A stretch of DNA of 64,000 nt from an uncultured Clostridium sp. (GCA_930980675.1 CAKNIU010000002.1:1-64000); one strand, 5' to 3'; counted from the stretch's first letter, positions 9,057 through 16,648 are shown. Translations and numbers: made by a program. The notes: generated from the sequence alone by a model not told the origin.

Positions 9057-9344
9057 ATGCTAAATTTTATAATAGGTTATTTAATAGTAATAAATATTTT
9101 ACCGATGATTTTGATATACATAGACTATACATTTAAAATAAAGATTAAGGAAGATGTTCTTGATTTTATATACATTTTAATTGCCTTATTTGGTGGAGGT
9201 ATAGGCATTAGCATAACTTCAAAAATGTTTGGATATAGACGAGATTCTAAGACAATGAAGAGATGGGTTCCATTTATAATTTTTGTGCAAATAGTGATAA
9301 TCATAATTCTTTTGTTCAGATTTGATAAGTGGGAACTAACATAA
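9057..9344 (+). CDS. small membrane protein, DUF1294-like
   Basis: A 95-residue protein with three predicted membrane helices (about 1-22, 32-52 and 68-88). Between helices two and three is the loop MFGYRRDSKTMKRW, and the second helix carries FGGGIGISI. This Gly-rich helix followed by a basic R-rich loop is the pattern of the DUF1294 family, whose function is unknown. AAAGGA lies before the ATG, 60 bases after polC, so it may be cotranscribed with polC. Family assignment is by pattern only. Confidence 0.7.
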   Translation: MLNFIIGYLIVINILPMILIYIDYTFKIKIKEDVLDFIYILIALFGGGIGISITSKMFGYRRDSKTMKRWVPFIIFVQIVIIIILLFRFDKWELT

Positions 9345-9347
9345 AAT

Positions 9348-9383
9348 GTTACAGTTTAGTTAATAAAAATTCCGAACTGTAAC
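9348..9383. repeat. inverted repeat GTTACAGTT / AACTGTAAC
   Basis: Nine-base arms at 9348-9356 and 9375-9383 around an 18-base spacer, straight after the DUF1294-like gene. There is no T-run. The right arm resembles the 13-base motif seen at 43-55 with its middle removed. It may be a weak 3' hairpin or a degenerate repeat. Confidence 0.35.
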
Positions 9384-9423
9384 CATAAAATAAAAATTCC
9401 ATACAAAAAATGTAATAAAATGG

Positions 9424-9452
9424 TTGAACTTGGGTAAAAATAGTGATATAAT
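9424..9452 (+). promoter_or_regulatory. sigma-A promoter of pyk
   Basis: TTGAAC (9424-9429), 17 bases, TATAAT (9447-9452), with TG at 9444-9445 giving an extended -10. The predicted transcript would carry a leader of about 95 bases before the preferred pyk start. Confidence 0.75.
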
Positions 9453-9555
9453 AGTTACGCTAAAAAATAGGGAAACCTTAAAATATTGATGATGCTAATT
9501 TTGTCTCTTCTTTGACAGAACATTATCATTACAAAAAATGAAAGGAAGTAATAAA

Positions 9556-10998
9556 ATGAAAGAAGTAATCAGAAAAACAAAAATAATTGGTACAATAGGT
9601 CCAGCAAGTGAAAGCGAAGAAATGCTTACAAGATTAATGAATGCAGGGTTAAATGTATGCAGAATTAACTTTTCACATGGTGGATATGAAGAGAATGCAG
9701 AAAAAATTGCAACAATTAAAAGATGCAGAGAAAAACTTAACTTGCCTATAGCAATGGCTCTTGATACAAAAGGACCAGAAATAAGAACAGGTAAACTAGA
9801 ATCAGGAGACGAAAAAGTTACAATTACAGAAGGACAAGAATTTACTTTTGTTCATGATGATATAATAGGGAACAACACAAAAACAACAATAAGTTACAAA
9901 AACCTATATAAAGATGTAAAACCAGGTTCAACAATATTAGTTGATGATGGTGCAATAGAATTCAAAGTAAAAGAAATAATTGGACAAGATATTGTTTGTA
10001 TAGCACAAAATACAGGTAGATTAGGTTCAAGAAAAACAATGAACATACCTGATGCAATTGTTGAATTACCTGCTTTAGGTGAAAAAGATATAGATGATAT
10101 TACAAAAGGTGTAAAAGCAGGATTTGACTATATATTTGCTTCATTTGTAAGAAGAGCAGATGATGTTAAACAAATAAGAAAATTATTAGATGATAATGGT
10201 GGACAAGAAGTTGGAATTATTTCTAAAATAGAGAGCCAAGAAGGTATAGACAATTTAGAAGAAATTCTTGAATTGTCTGATGGTATAATGGTAGCTCGTG
10301 GGGATATGGGTGTTGAAATACCAATGGAACAAGTTCCAATAGTTCAAAAGCATATTATTAAGAGATGCAATGAAGTTGGAAAACCAGTAATTACAGCTAC
10401 ACAAATGCTTGAATCAATGACATCAAACCCAAGACCAACAAGAGCAGAAGTATCAGACGTTGCAAATGCTGTATATGATTTAACAGGGGCAATAATGCTT
10501 TCAGGCGAATGCGCAATGGGTAAATACCCAGTTGAATGTGTTGAAACAATGAATAAAATTTCAAGAGCAATTGAAGCACATATTAATTATTGGAAAAGAT
10601 TTAATAACAAGGGTTGCATAGTAGATAAAAATAATCTAAAGGCTAATACTGCTTACTCAGCATGTGTAACTGCAAAAGATATTGAAGCAAATGCAATAGT
10701 TGCATATACACATACAGGAGATACAGCAAACATTTTAGCAGGATTAAAACCAGCTTGCCCAGTATTTGCTATTACAGATAATTTAAAAACATATCATAAA
10801 TTAGCATTAACAGCTAACACGTATCCGATTTATATAGAGGCCCAAAAAGATATTGATACAACAGTTGAAAAAGGAATACTTGAATTAGAAAAAAACGGAA
10901 TGCTAGAAAAAGGCGATAAAATAGTTATAGCTGGTGGAAACAAAATACTTCCACTTGAAAAAGAAAGCCAAGTAATTGGTGGAATTATGAAGATATAA
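9556..10998 (+). CDS. pyk: pyruvate kinase
   Basis: Last ATP-forming step of glycolysis: phosphoenolpyruvate plus ADP to pyruvate plus ATP. The N-terminal RKTKIIGTIGPASES and INFSHGGYEE bind nucleotide. IISKIESQEGI holds the catalytic Lys (about residue 224), followed by the metal-binding MVARGDMGVEIP and TATQMLESM. At 480 residues it has the A, B and C domains but not the extra C-terminal PEP-utilising domain of many Bacillus enzymes. An in-frame ATG at 9538 exists, but AAAGGA sits 8 bases before the ATG at 9556, so the latter is preferred. It is monocistronic, with its own promoter and terminator. Confidence 0.95.
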   Translation: MKEVIRKTKIIGTIGPASESEEMLTRLMNAGLNVCRINFSHGGYEENAEKIATIKRCREKLNLPIAMALDTKGPEIRTGKLESGDEKVTITEGQEFTFVHDDIIGNNTKTTISYKNLYKDVKPGSTILVDDGAIEFKVKEIIGQDIVCIAQNTGRLGSRKTMNIPDAIVELPALGEKDIDDITKGVKAGFDYIFASFVRRADDVKQIRKLLDDNGGQEVGIISKIESQEGIDNLEEILELSDGIMVARGDMGVEIPMEQVPIVQKHIIKRCNEVGKPVITATQMLESMTSNPRPTRAEVSDVANAVYDLTGAIMLSGECAMGKYPVECVETMNKISRAIEAHINYWKRFNNKGCIVDKNNLKANTAYSACVTAKDIEANAIVAYTHTGDTANILAGLKPACPVFAITDNLKTYHKLALTANTYPIYIEAQKDIDTTVEKGILELEKNGMLEKGDKIVIAGGNKILPLEKESQVIGGIMKI

Positions 10999-11017
10999 TT
11001 CCATTAAGTTAAATAGT

Positions 11018-11062
11018 AAAAGACTCTGATTATTAACCATAATAAAAAGAGTCTTTTATTAT
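11018..11062 (+). terminator. intrinsic terminator of pyk
   Basis: AAAAGACTCT (11018-11027) pairs with AGAGTCTTTT (11048-11057) in a 10-base-pair stem followed by a T-rich tail, 20 bases after the pyk stop. Confidence 0.85.
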
Positions 11063-11090
11063 TTATGCTTAAACTTCTATTAAATTCAGA

Positions 11091-11103
11091 TGTGAATAGT
11101 AAC
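11091..11103 (+). repeat. second copy of motif TGTGAATAGTAAC
   Basis: Exact 13-base match to 43-55, here between the pyk terminator and the next promoter. See the entry at 43-55. Confidence 0.4.
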
Positions 11104-11146
11104 ACACATTTTAAAACAGAAATAGACGAAAAAACTGTTGAAAAAT

Positions 11147-11175
11147 TTGTCAAAATATGTAAGAATATATATTAT
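11147..11175 (+). promoter_or_regulatory. sigma-A promoter of the YcxB-like gene
   Basis: TTGTCA (11147-11152), 17 bases, TATTAT (11170-11175). The start codon lies 25 bases downstream, giving a short leader that holds the AAGGGG Shine-Dalgarno. Confidence 0.6.
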
Positions 11176-11199
11176 AAATAATTTTTGAAGGGGTATACT

Positions 11200-11955
11200 A
11201 TGGAAAATACAAAAACTAAAAAACGAATTACTAAAGAAGAAAAATTACGAGGTAGCAAAGAAAATGTAATACCAAAACTAGATGAAGATAGAATAATAAA
11301 AGAAATTGAAAATGACGCATTGTTTATAAATAAAACCCAACAAAGTGAAAAAATAATAAACAGCTTTTATAAATTTCATAAAAGAAAAATAAAAAGATCA
11401 GATTTTTATACACTTTTATTTTGCGGAGCTATTTTAATTGGTACAGGAATAAATTATTTATTAAAAGGAGACGATTATTTTTTTGGTCTACTTTGTAACA
11501 TTGTAATTAATGTATCACTAATTTTATTAGGAATTTATTTACTAATATATTCTTTTAAATATCAAAAATATGATAAGAAAGAAAGTAAGAAAATATACAA
11601 GACAGACATATCTACCTTTTTAAACAGTTATTATTTTAATGACGAAAGAGTAATCATAAAAAATGAAGAGGGAACTACAGAAAGAAGATATGAGGATTTA
11701 GAAAATATTTACGAAGCAAGAAAATTTTATTGCATAATGTTATCAAAAAATAGTGGGTTTGTTATGAGTAAAGATTCTTTTACTAAAGGTAATGAAGTAG
11801 AGTTCAATAAATTTATAAAAAAGAAAATGGGAAGAAAATTTAAAAGAAGATGTCATAGGGGGATTAATAGAAAAGCAAGAAAAAAGAGTATAAAAGCTAA
11901 AAATGAAATAAATAACAAAACTATAAAAATTAAGAAAAGTAAAATAAAAAAATAG
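11200..11955 (+). CDS. membrane protein with YcxB-like C-terminal domain
   Basis: A 251-residue protein. The charged N-terminus (1-60) is followed by two adjacent membrane helices (about 72-88 and 94-115), then a soluble domain (about 140-215) with the order FNDERVIIKNEEG, YEDLENIYEARKFYCIML, KDSFTKGNEVEFNKFI, which matches the YcxB-like family of Bacillota. A very basic tail rich in Lys and Arg (from about 215) could bind nucleic acid or lipid head groups. The role is unknown. Start ATG 11200 has AAGGGG six bases before; an upstream in-frame TTG overlaps that Shine-Dalgarno and is rejected. It is monocistronic, with its own promoter and a terminator overlapping the stop codon. Confidence 0.75.
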   Translation: MENTKTKKRITKEEKLRGSKENVIPKLDEDRIIKEIENDALFINKTQQSEKIINSFYKFHKRKIKRSDFYTLLFCGAILIGTGINYLLKGDDYFFGLLCNIVINVSLILLGIYLLIYSFKYQKYDKKESKKIYKTDISTFLNSYYFNDERVIIKNEEGTTERRYEDLENIYEARKFYCIMLSKNSGFVMSKDSFTKGNEVEFNKFIKKKMGRKFKRRCHRGINRKARKKSIKAKNEINNKTIKIKKSKIKK

Positions 11956-11978
11956 GCTACCTAGTAGTCTATTTTTTT
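11951..11978. terminator. bidirectional terminator between YcxB-like gene and fic
   Basis: AATAGGCTA pairs with TAGTCTATT (one G-T pair), a 9-base-pair stem at 11951-11973, followed by seven Ts on the plus strand (11972-11978). The plus-strand A-run before it gives T-rich sequence for the minus strand. It overlaps the stop of the upstream gene and the end of the convergent fic gene. Confidence 0.8.
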
Positions 11979-12562
11979 GCTTCTAAACATTTTAATAAAA
12001 TGCTTTCTAAGTAAGAAGTGTTAACAACCGATTCAATGCATGCTGAAAGCATTTCTTTTGGATTAATATTTTTAACATCAAATGAATAGCCATTTACATA
12101 TGCAAGCTCTCTAATGAACTCTCTAATAGTTCTACCATTACCTTCTCTAAAAGGATGTAGAACATTTAGTTCAGACATGTAATATGCAAGCTTTTTAGCC
12201 ATTTCATCCTTAGATAAATTTTTAAAATTATCTTTTGAAAGTTTATCAAGTAAAAATCTCAATTGTTCTTCAATGTATTCCCATTTTGCAAAACGAAACG
12301 AATCTTTTGCAATATCTTCAGACCTTATTTTACCAGCAAAAGGGTATATATCCTCAAATAGAAATTTATGTATTGATAAAAAATGATGAATATCAAAATT
12401 ACCTATATTCTTATTTTGCATAAGAGTATAAAGTTTTAGAAGGACCAACTTTTTCTCAACTGTTGCTAATTTTTTATTATCATGAATATCTAATTTATTT
12501 ACTAAAGTATTGCTATTTGGATAACAATATATTGAATTAACTGCTTCATATAGTTCTGTCAT
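11969..12562 (-). CDS. Fic-domain AMPylase-type toxin
   Basis: A Fic enzyme of about 197 residues; such proteins transfer AMP or another nucleotide part to target hydroxyls and often act as toxins. The motif HPFREGNGRTIREFIREL (about 140-157) contains the catalytic His and the anion-binding Gly-Asn-Gly-Arg. A flap-like segment, IYPFAGKIRSEDIAK, lies about 65-80 residues earlier. Start choice: a GTG at 12610 would add 16 residues but sits in the loop of a hairpin terminator, so ATG 12562 is preferred; its AAAGG is 14 bases away, a long spacing. It lies 91 bases after a small antitoxin-like gene on the same strand. No inhibitory helix motif is seen in the Fic protein itself, consistent with a separate antitoxin. 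Confidence 0.85.
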   Translation of the reverse strand: MTELYEAVNSIYCYPNSNTLVNKLDIHDNKKLATVEKKLVLLKLYTLMQNKNIGNFDIHHFLSIHKFLFEDIYPFAGKIRSEDIAKDSFRFAKWEYIEEQLRFLLDKLSKDNFKNLSKDEMAKKLAYYMSELNVLHPFREGNGRTIREFIRELAYVNGYSFDVKNINPKEMLSACIESVVNTSYLESILLKCLEAKK

Positions 12563-12591
12563 AAGTAAAAGACCAACCTTTCTTTTGTAAT

Positions 12592-12620
12592 AAAAATATT
12601 TGCATTTCACAAATGCAAAT
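12592..12620 (-). terminator. hairpin with T-tail between antitoxin and fic
   Basis: On the minus strand ATTTGCATTT (12620-12611) pairs perfectly with AAATGCAAAT (12607-12598) around a 3-base loop, then runs into ATTTTTATT. It lies after the antitoxin stop and before the fic start. A partial terminator here would give more antitoxin mRNA than toxin mRNA. Confidence 0.65.
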
Positions 12621-12653
12621 TTATTGAAGTATAAAAGAAATAAAAGCAGAAAA

Positions 12654-12824
12654 TTAATTTAATTCTGCTTTTATTATGCTTGTAATAGCATCGCCTAAAG
12701 ACATTTCATTGTTAGAATATTTTCTTAACATAGAAATATCATCATCATTTATATAAATATTTTCAATTGCCAAATCGTTTTTAATATTAGCTAAATCTTT
12801 ATTAAATTTTTCTTCGAAATTCAT
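12654..12824 (-). CDS. VbhA-like antitoxin of the Fic protein
   Basis: A 56-residue protein. Residues 17-22 read DLAIEN, close to the [ST]xxxE[GN] inhibitory motif with which VbhA-type antitoxins block the Fic ATP site. The usual Ser/Thr is replaced by Asp, while Glu21-Asn22 are kept. The C-terminal half, LRKYSNNEMSLGDAITSII, follows the family pattern of a helix, a short turn, then an S/T-L-x-x-A-I ending. AAAGGA lies 10 bases before the ATG. It is upstream of fic on the same strand, behind a good promoter, the standard antitoxin-first order. Assignment is from short motifs and context, so it is less certain than that of the toxin. Confidence 0.7.
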   Translation of the reverse strand: MNFEEKFNKDLANIKNDLAIENIYINDDDISMLRKYSNNEMSLGDAITSIIKAELN

Positions 12825-12849
12825 CTTATTAAATTCCTTTCAAAAATAA

Positions 12850-12896
12850 AATATATATGTATGGTGTTTGGAATATTTGACAACCACACATATATA
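12850..12896. promoter_or_regulatory. imperfect inverted repeat at the antitoxin-fic promoter
   Basis: ATATATGT and the following GGTG on the left mirror the CAACCACACATATAT on the right with small gaps. The repeat spans the transcription start region just downstream of the -10, where an autoregulatory protein would bind. The operator role is an inference. Confidence 0.35.
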
Positions 12897-12924
12897 TTAT
12901 ATCACATTTTAATGAAAAAATCAA
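12896..12924 (-). promoter_or_regulatory. sigma-A promoter of the antitoxin-fic operon
   Basis: On the minus strand TTGATT (12924-12919), 17 bases, TATAAT (12901-12896), with TG in the extended -10 position. It lies about 70 bases upstream of the antitoxin ATG and just downstream of the cotJC end. Confidence 0.7.
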
Positions 12925-12954
12925 ATTTTGGTTAAGCAAATCTGATAAAAGATT

Positions 12955-13579
12955 TTAGCATTTACAATTGTTATCATTGTTGTTCATATTGCAATTTCCC
13001 ATTGTAAAGCATCTTCTTTCTGCAAGTTTATCTTGCACTCCACGTAGAGCTTCACCAAATCTTTGGAAGTGAACTATTTCTCTTTGTCTTAAAAAGCGCA
13101 ATGCATCTACAACATCAGCATTATCTTTACATAAATTAATTAATTTTTCATAAGTAGCGCGAGCTTTTTGTTCCGCACTAAGGTCCTCTTGTAAGTTTGC
13201 AATAGGGTCACCCTTACAAGCTAAGCAATTAGCGTCAAAAGGGAAACCAGCAGCAGCTTGAGGATATACATCTAATCCATGGTCTGTATAATAAGCACCA
13301 AGTCCTGCCTTTTCTGCTTCTTCAGCAGTTATACCTTTAGTTAATTGATGAACTATAGTACCTACCATTTCAAGGTGTCCGAAGTTCCTCAGTTCCTACG
13401 TCATTAAGTATAGCCTTACTGTTTTGGTCAGGCATACCAAATCTTTGGCTCAAATATCTTAGAGAAGCTCCAAGCTCTCCATCAGGACCACCGTATTGAG
13501 AAATTATAAACTTAGCTAAACGAGGGTCTTGCTGTTTTATTTTAATTGGATATTGAAGAGTTTTATTATAAGTCCACAT
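12955..13579 (-). pseudogene. cotJC: cotJC spore-coat manganese catalase, split by a frameshift
   Basis: CotJC is a dimanganese catalase of the spore coat. The first part (13579-13370) runs from MWTYNKTLQYPIKIK through YGGPDGELGASLRYLSQRFGMP to GTEEL and then hits a stop. The second part (13368-12955) resumes with EMVGTIVHQLTKGIT and continues to LRQREIVHFQRFGEALR, all standard CotJC sequence. The two fit as one protein of about 207 residues if one base is removed at about 13377-13382 (CTTCGGACAC read as CTTCGACAC). The break falls inside EEL-x-HLE, between a Glu and a His ligand of the metal site. Cys/Asn-rich residues end the protein. The ATG shares one base with the cotJB stop. It may be a real lesion or a sequencing or assembly error. 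Confidence 0.85.
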
Positions 13580-13887
13580 TAGAAATTACCTCCTTCCCAA
13601 GGCCAAGGTTGTTCTAGCCATCTCCATTTATTACATGGATAAAATATTGAAAGTGCTCCGAATTTCTTTTGGTATTTTTCAACGGCTTCTTTATAACATT
13701 TGCAATACTCTCTGTGCAAAGCCAAAGCTCTGCTATCAGTTGGATGAGTATCTAAGTATAAGCCTAGTTCAACAATTGCAAAATTAAAACCTCTTACATC
13801 ATTCATCATTTCTTCTCTTGTAGGAGTATTATTATTATCTTTACAAGTACAATTGCAGGTGCAAGTACTATTATTATTACATTCCAC
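13579..13887 (-). CDS. cotJB: spore coat protein CotJB
   Basis: Spore-coat protein that works with CotJA and CotJC in the inner coat. The conserved core is VRGFNFAIVELGLYLDTHP, then ALALHREY and the C-terminal aromatic WRWLEQPWPWEGG. The N-terminus is a Cys/Asn/Thr-rich run (MECNNNSTCTCNCTCKD), unusual for CotJB and similar in style to the Cys/Asn-rich ends of its two neighbours. The start is GTG at 13887, with AAGGAGG nine bases before; an upstream ATG at 13911 would place that Shine-Dalgarno inside the coding region. It overlaps cotJA by 11 bases and cotJC by one, so translation is probably coupled. Confidence 0.9.
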   Translation of the reverse strand: MECNNNSTCTCNCTCKDNNNTPTREEMMNDVRGFNFAIVELGLYLDTHPTDSRALALHREYCKCYKEAVEKYQKKFGALSIFYPCNKWRWLEQPWPWEGGNF

Positions 13888-14203
13888 TATTGCATCCCTC
13901 CTTAACTTCATTTGAACATCTTAAAAATTGGTCTTCTTCCATACTTTGACCAGCTGTATAAGGGTCTACAAGTTTAGGGAATATAGTTCCCATTTTTAAT
14001 CCTGTACATGGTCTAAAAGTAGTAGTCATTCTTTGAATAGGAACATAGCTTTGACCAAACATATAGTTCTCAGGGAAAACAGATTCTTCATCAAATCCAC
14101 ATTCGCATTCATCATCATCTTGCATATTATTATTAATCATTCTGACATCTATCATATTAGAATTATTATTATTCATGCAGTTATTCATTCTACATCTACA
14201 CAT
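13877..14203 (-). CDS. cotJA: spore coat-associated protein CotJA
   Basis: First gene of the cotJABC operon, expressed in the mother cell in known spore formers. The family core is FGQSYVPIQRMTTTFRPCTGLKMGTIFPKL followed by VDPYTAGQSMEE. The N-terminal 45 residues are Cys/Asn/Met-rich, a likely site of coat cross-linking. The start is ATG 14203, with AAGGAGG eight bases before; an in-frame ATG at 14227 lies upstream of that Shine-Dalgarno. No convincing sigma-E promoter could be picked by eye in the 140 bases upstream. Confidence 0.88.
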   Translation of the reverse strand: MCRCRMNNCMNNNNSNMIDVRMINNNMQDDDECECGFDEESVFPENYMFGQSYVPIQRMTTTFRPCTGLKMGTIFPKLVDPYTAGQSMEEDQFLRCSNEVKEGCNSGM

Positions 14204-14371
14204 ATATTGAACCTCCTTACTAGTCATATTATGCAGTCTACATAAATGAAGTTACAATTAACATAAAAAATAGAAAAACATATTATATAATAAAAAATCT
14301 TTGTAATATTTCGGGATGAGTTACTTTATAGAACTGATTATAAGACTTAAAGTATAATGGGGGGTGGAGAT

Positions 14372-14521
14372 TTGAAAAAAGTACATAAAAAGAAAAAGAG
14401 TTTTTGCCAATATTCAAATATGAAATGTGATATTCTTATTTGCTTCTTAGTTGCAATTATTATAGGATTATTTGTCATTTTTTTGAATTTGCTTTTTAAT
14501 AATTATTTCTATGTAGGTTAA
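14372..14521 (+). CDS. tiny single-pass membrane protein, unknown
   Basis: A 49-residue ORF: a basic head MKKVHKKKKSFCQYSN, then a membrane helix (about 21-42, ILICFLVAIIIGLFVIFLNL), then a short polar end. It starts with TTG at 14372 behind GGTGGAG; an in-frame ATG at 14357 would put that purine tract inside the gene. It is divergent from cotJA, so it could be a small sporulation membrane protein, but it matches no family I recognise. A chance ORF is possible. Confidence 0.4.
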   Translation: MKKVHKKKKSFCQYSNMKCDILICFLVAIIIGLFVIFLNLLFNNYFYVG

Positions 14522-14681
14522 ATTAATTTACATAAAATTATAGCAATATGGAAATATATTTTCAATTATTCCTAGTTTTAATCCATAAACAATAGATTTA
14601 TGAAAAAATATATTATATAATAATACTTGTTAAAAAGCTTTAATATAATTAAAATAAACTATTATTAAGGAGGAAAAGCTA

Positions 14682-15302
14682 ATGAAAGTATTATTAGTAA
14701 ATGGTGGACCACACGAAAAAGGTTGTACATATACAGCTTTAGAAGAAGTATCTAAAACTTTACAAAAAAATGGAATTGAAACAGAAATTATTTGGCTTGG
14801 AGTAAACCCAATTGCGGGTTGTATAGGATGTAATGCTTGTTTAAAAACAGGCAAATGTTTTAGAAACGACATAGTAAATGATTTTATAGAGAAATCAAAA
14901 GAAGCTGATGGATTTGTATTTGGTACACCAGTGCATTTTGCATCAAGTGCAGGAAGTTTAACATCTTTTATGGATAGAGTATTTTATGGTAGAGGAGAGT
15001 TATTCAAAAATAAGCCTGCTTGCTGTGTAGTAAGTTGTAGAAGAGGTGGAGCAACAGCAACTTTTGACCAGATTAATAAATATTTTTCAATATGCAATAT
15101 GCCAATAGTTACATCACAATATTGGAACCAAGTACATGGAACAAATCCTGATGAAGTAAGAAAAGATGAAGAAGGAATGCAAACAATGCGAACTCTTGGA
15201 AACAACATGGCATGGTTATTAAAATGTATTGATGTAGCAAAAAAGAATGGAGTAGAATATCCAGAAAATGAAAAGCCTGTAAAGACTAATTTTGTTAGAT
15301 AA
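14682..15302 (+). CDS. flavodoxin-family NAD(P)H-dependent oxidoreductase
   Basis: Probable FMN-binding reductase with a flavodoxin-like fold. The N-terminus MKVLLVNGGPHEKGCTYTAL is the phosphate-binding first strand and loop. CIGCNACLKTGKC is the Cys-rich segment of iron-sulfur flavoprotein-like members, and FGTPVHFASSAGSLTSFMDR is the second flavin loop. It has 206 residues. A strong AAGGAGG is 8 bases before the ATG. The in vivo electron donor and acceptor cannot be read from sequence; redox or drug detoxification roles are typical of the family. It stands alone between the spore-coat operon and tsaB. Confidence 0.88.
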   Translation: MKVLLVNGGPHEKGCTYTALEEVSKTLQKNGIETEIIWLGVNPIAGCIGCNACLKTGKCFRNDIVNDFIEKSKEADGFVFGTPVHFASSAGSLTSFMDRVFYGRGELFKNKPACCVVSCRRGGATATFDQINKYFSICNMPIVTSQYWNQVHGTNPDEVRKDEEGMQTMRTLGNNMAWLLKCIDVAKKNGVEYPENEKPVKTNFVR

Positions 15303-15305
15303 ATA

Positions 15306-15334
15306 TTGACTTTTTCCTTTTACTATTATATAAC
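15306..15334 (+). promoter_or_regulatory. sigma-A promoter upstream of the tsaB-rimI gene
   Basis: TTGACT (15306-15311), 17 bases, TATAAC (15329-15334), just after the reductase stop and 100 bases before the next start. Confidence 0.55.
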
Positions 15335-15433
15335 TTATATAGCAAAAAAACTCGAAAAAAGTATAATTATCATATTTTGTATAAATATTATTTTTAATTA
15401 AGAACAAGTTATAAAATAGAAAGGAAAACATCA

Positions 15434-16597
15434 ATGAAAATACTATCAATTGACACATCATCAAGCATATGCTCAGTAGCAATACTGGAAGATACCAAAA
15501 TAATAAAAGAAATGCATAATTTTAGCGAAAAAGAGCATTCAGAAACATTAATGCCAATGATAGATGAGCTATTCAAAACTACAAATTTAAGCTTAGATAA
15601 TATAGGACTAATTGCCTGTTCAGTAGGACCGGGCTCTTTTACAGGAATAAGAATAGGAATAGCAACAGTAAAAGCATTTGCAGACGCAAAAAATATTCCC
15701 GTAGTTGGAGTTAACTCATTAGAAGCTATGGCTTATTTGGGAGTATCACAAAAAGGTGATGGAGAATATGTTTCAATATTAGATGCAAGAAATGATAATG
15801 TATATTTTGCAATTTATAAAATGAAAAAAGGTCAATTTTCTATATATAAAAACCCAGAAGCAATGCAAATATCAGAAGCAATTACATACATAGATAATTT
15901 AAAATTACCTATCTATTTTTTGGGGGATATAGTAAATGCAGACCTTGCAAGAATTGAGCAATTATATTTATCAAGAGTATCCATAGAAAAGGCAAATAGT
16001 GAAGATGTAAACAAACATGAGTATTTAACAAATGTAGGACCACCCGCTATTGGAGTAGCTTTAGCAGGATTAAATAGATATGCAAATGGAATATATGGTA
16101 ATTCAAATTCTCTAACACCAATGTATTTAAGAAAGCCACAAGCACAGAGACAAAAAGAAGGTAAGTCAGATGATATATCAATTTTAGAAATGAGCTATAC
16201 AGACTTAGAAAACATTAAATTAAACTATTCAATGTTTCCAAATATATGGGAATATGACGTTCTACAAGATGATTACAATGATTCAAAATATATTGTAATA
16301 AAGCAGAATGAAGAAATATATGGCTTTGCAGGATTTAGAACAATATTTGAAGAAATGGAAATTATGAATATAGTAACAAAAGTAGACAAGCGTAATCAGG
16401 GATTTGCTTCAAATATGTTAAGTTATATTTTAAGATATGCTCATAATCACGAAATGGAAAAAATAAATCTTGAAGTCAATGAAAACAATTTGCCAGCAAT
16501 CAAATTATATAAAACATATGGATTTCAAGTGGTGGGAAAGAGAAACAAATATTATAAAGATGGTGGAAATGCTATTTTGATGACGTATTTTGTTTAA
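15434..16597 (+). CDS. tsaB: TsaB-RimI fusion: tRNA t6A synthesis protein fused to N-alpha-acetyltransferase
   Basis: Residues 1-240 are TsaB, the partner of TsaD in making the t6A base of tRNAs that read ANN codons. They show the ASKHA start MKILSIDTSSSICSVAI, the HSETLMPMIDELF helix and SVGPGSFTGIRIG. Residues about 250-387 are a GNAT acetyltransferase of the RimI type: FAGFRTIFEEMEIMNIVTKV, the acetyl-CoA loop DKRNQGFASNML, and NLPAIKLYKTYGFQVVGKRNKYY. RimI acetylates ribosomal protein S18 in known species. The two are commonly separate neighbouring genes; here they are one chain with a short linker (KPQAQRQKEGKSDD). It is followed 51 bases later by a Lon-type protease. Confidence 0.92.
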   Translation: MKILSIDTSSSICSVAILEDTKIIKEMHNFSEKEHSETLMPMIDELFKTTNLSLDNIGLIACSVGPGSFTGIRIGIATVKAFADAKNIPVVGVNSLEAMAYLGVSQKGDGEYVSILDARNDNVYFAIYKMKKGQFSIYKNPEAMQISEAITYIDNLKLPIYFLGDIVNADLARIEQLYLSRVSIEKANSEDVNKHEYLTNVGPPAIGVALAGLNRYANGIYGNSNSLTPMYLRKPQAQRQKEGKSDDISILEMSYTDLENIKLNYSMFPNIWEYDVLQDDYNDSKYIVIKQNEEIYGFAGFRTIFEEMEIMNIVTKVDKRNQGFASNMLSYILRYAHNHEMEKINLEVNENNLPAIKLYKTYGFQVVGKRNKYYKDGGNAILMTYFV

Positions 16598-16648
16598 AAA
16601 TTTGCACATACTAAAAACAAAAGATCTTAGAAAGGAAAGAAAATCAAA

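Noticed and set aside
12938..12955. AAATCT/AGATTT hairpin as the cotJC terminator
   Set aside because: The 6-base-pair stem overlaps the stop codon and has no T-tail on the minus strand.
13368..13390. Programmed +1 frameshift in cotJC at CCT-TGA, with GAGGAA upstream, resembling the prfB site
   Set aside because: A shift at that stop would give RTPEMVG and lose the His ligand. The expected HLEMVG coding already appears before the stop in the other frame, so the break lies upstream at CTTCGGACAC and a plain insertion explains it better.
14033..14245. 70-codon plus-strand frame over cotJA
   Set aside because: It is antisense to the well-supported cotJA and is rich in Ile and His from complementing Asn codons.
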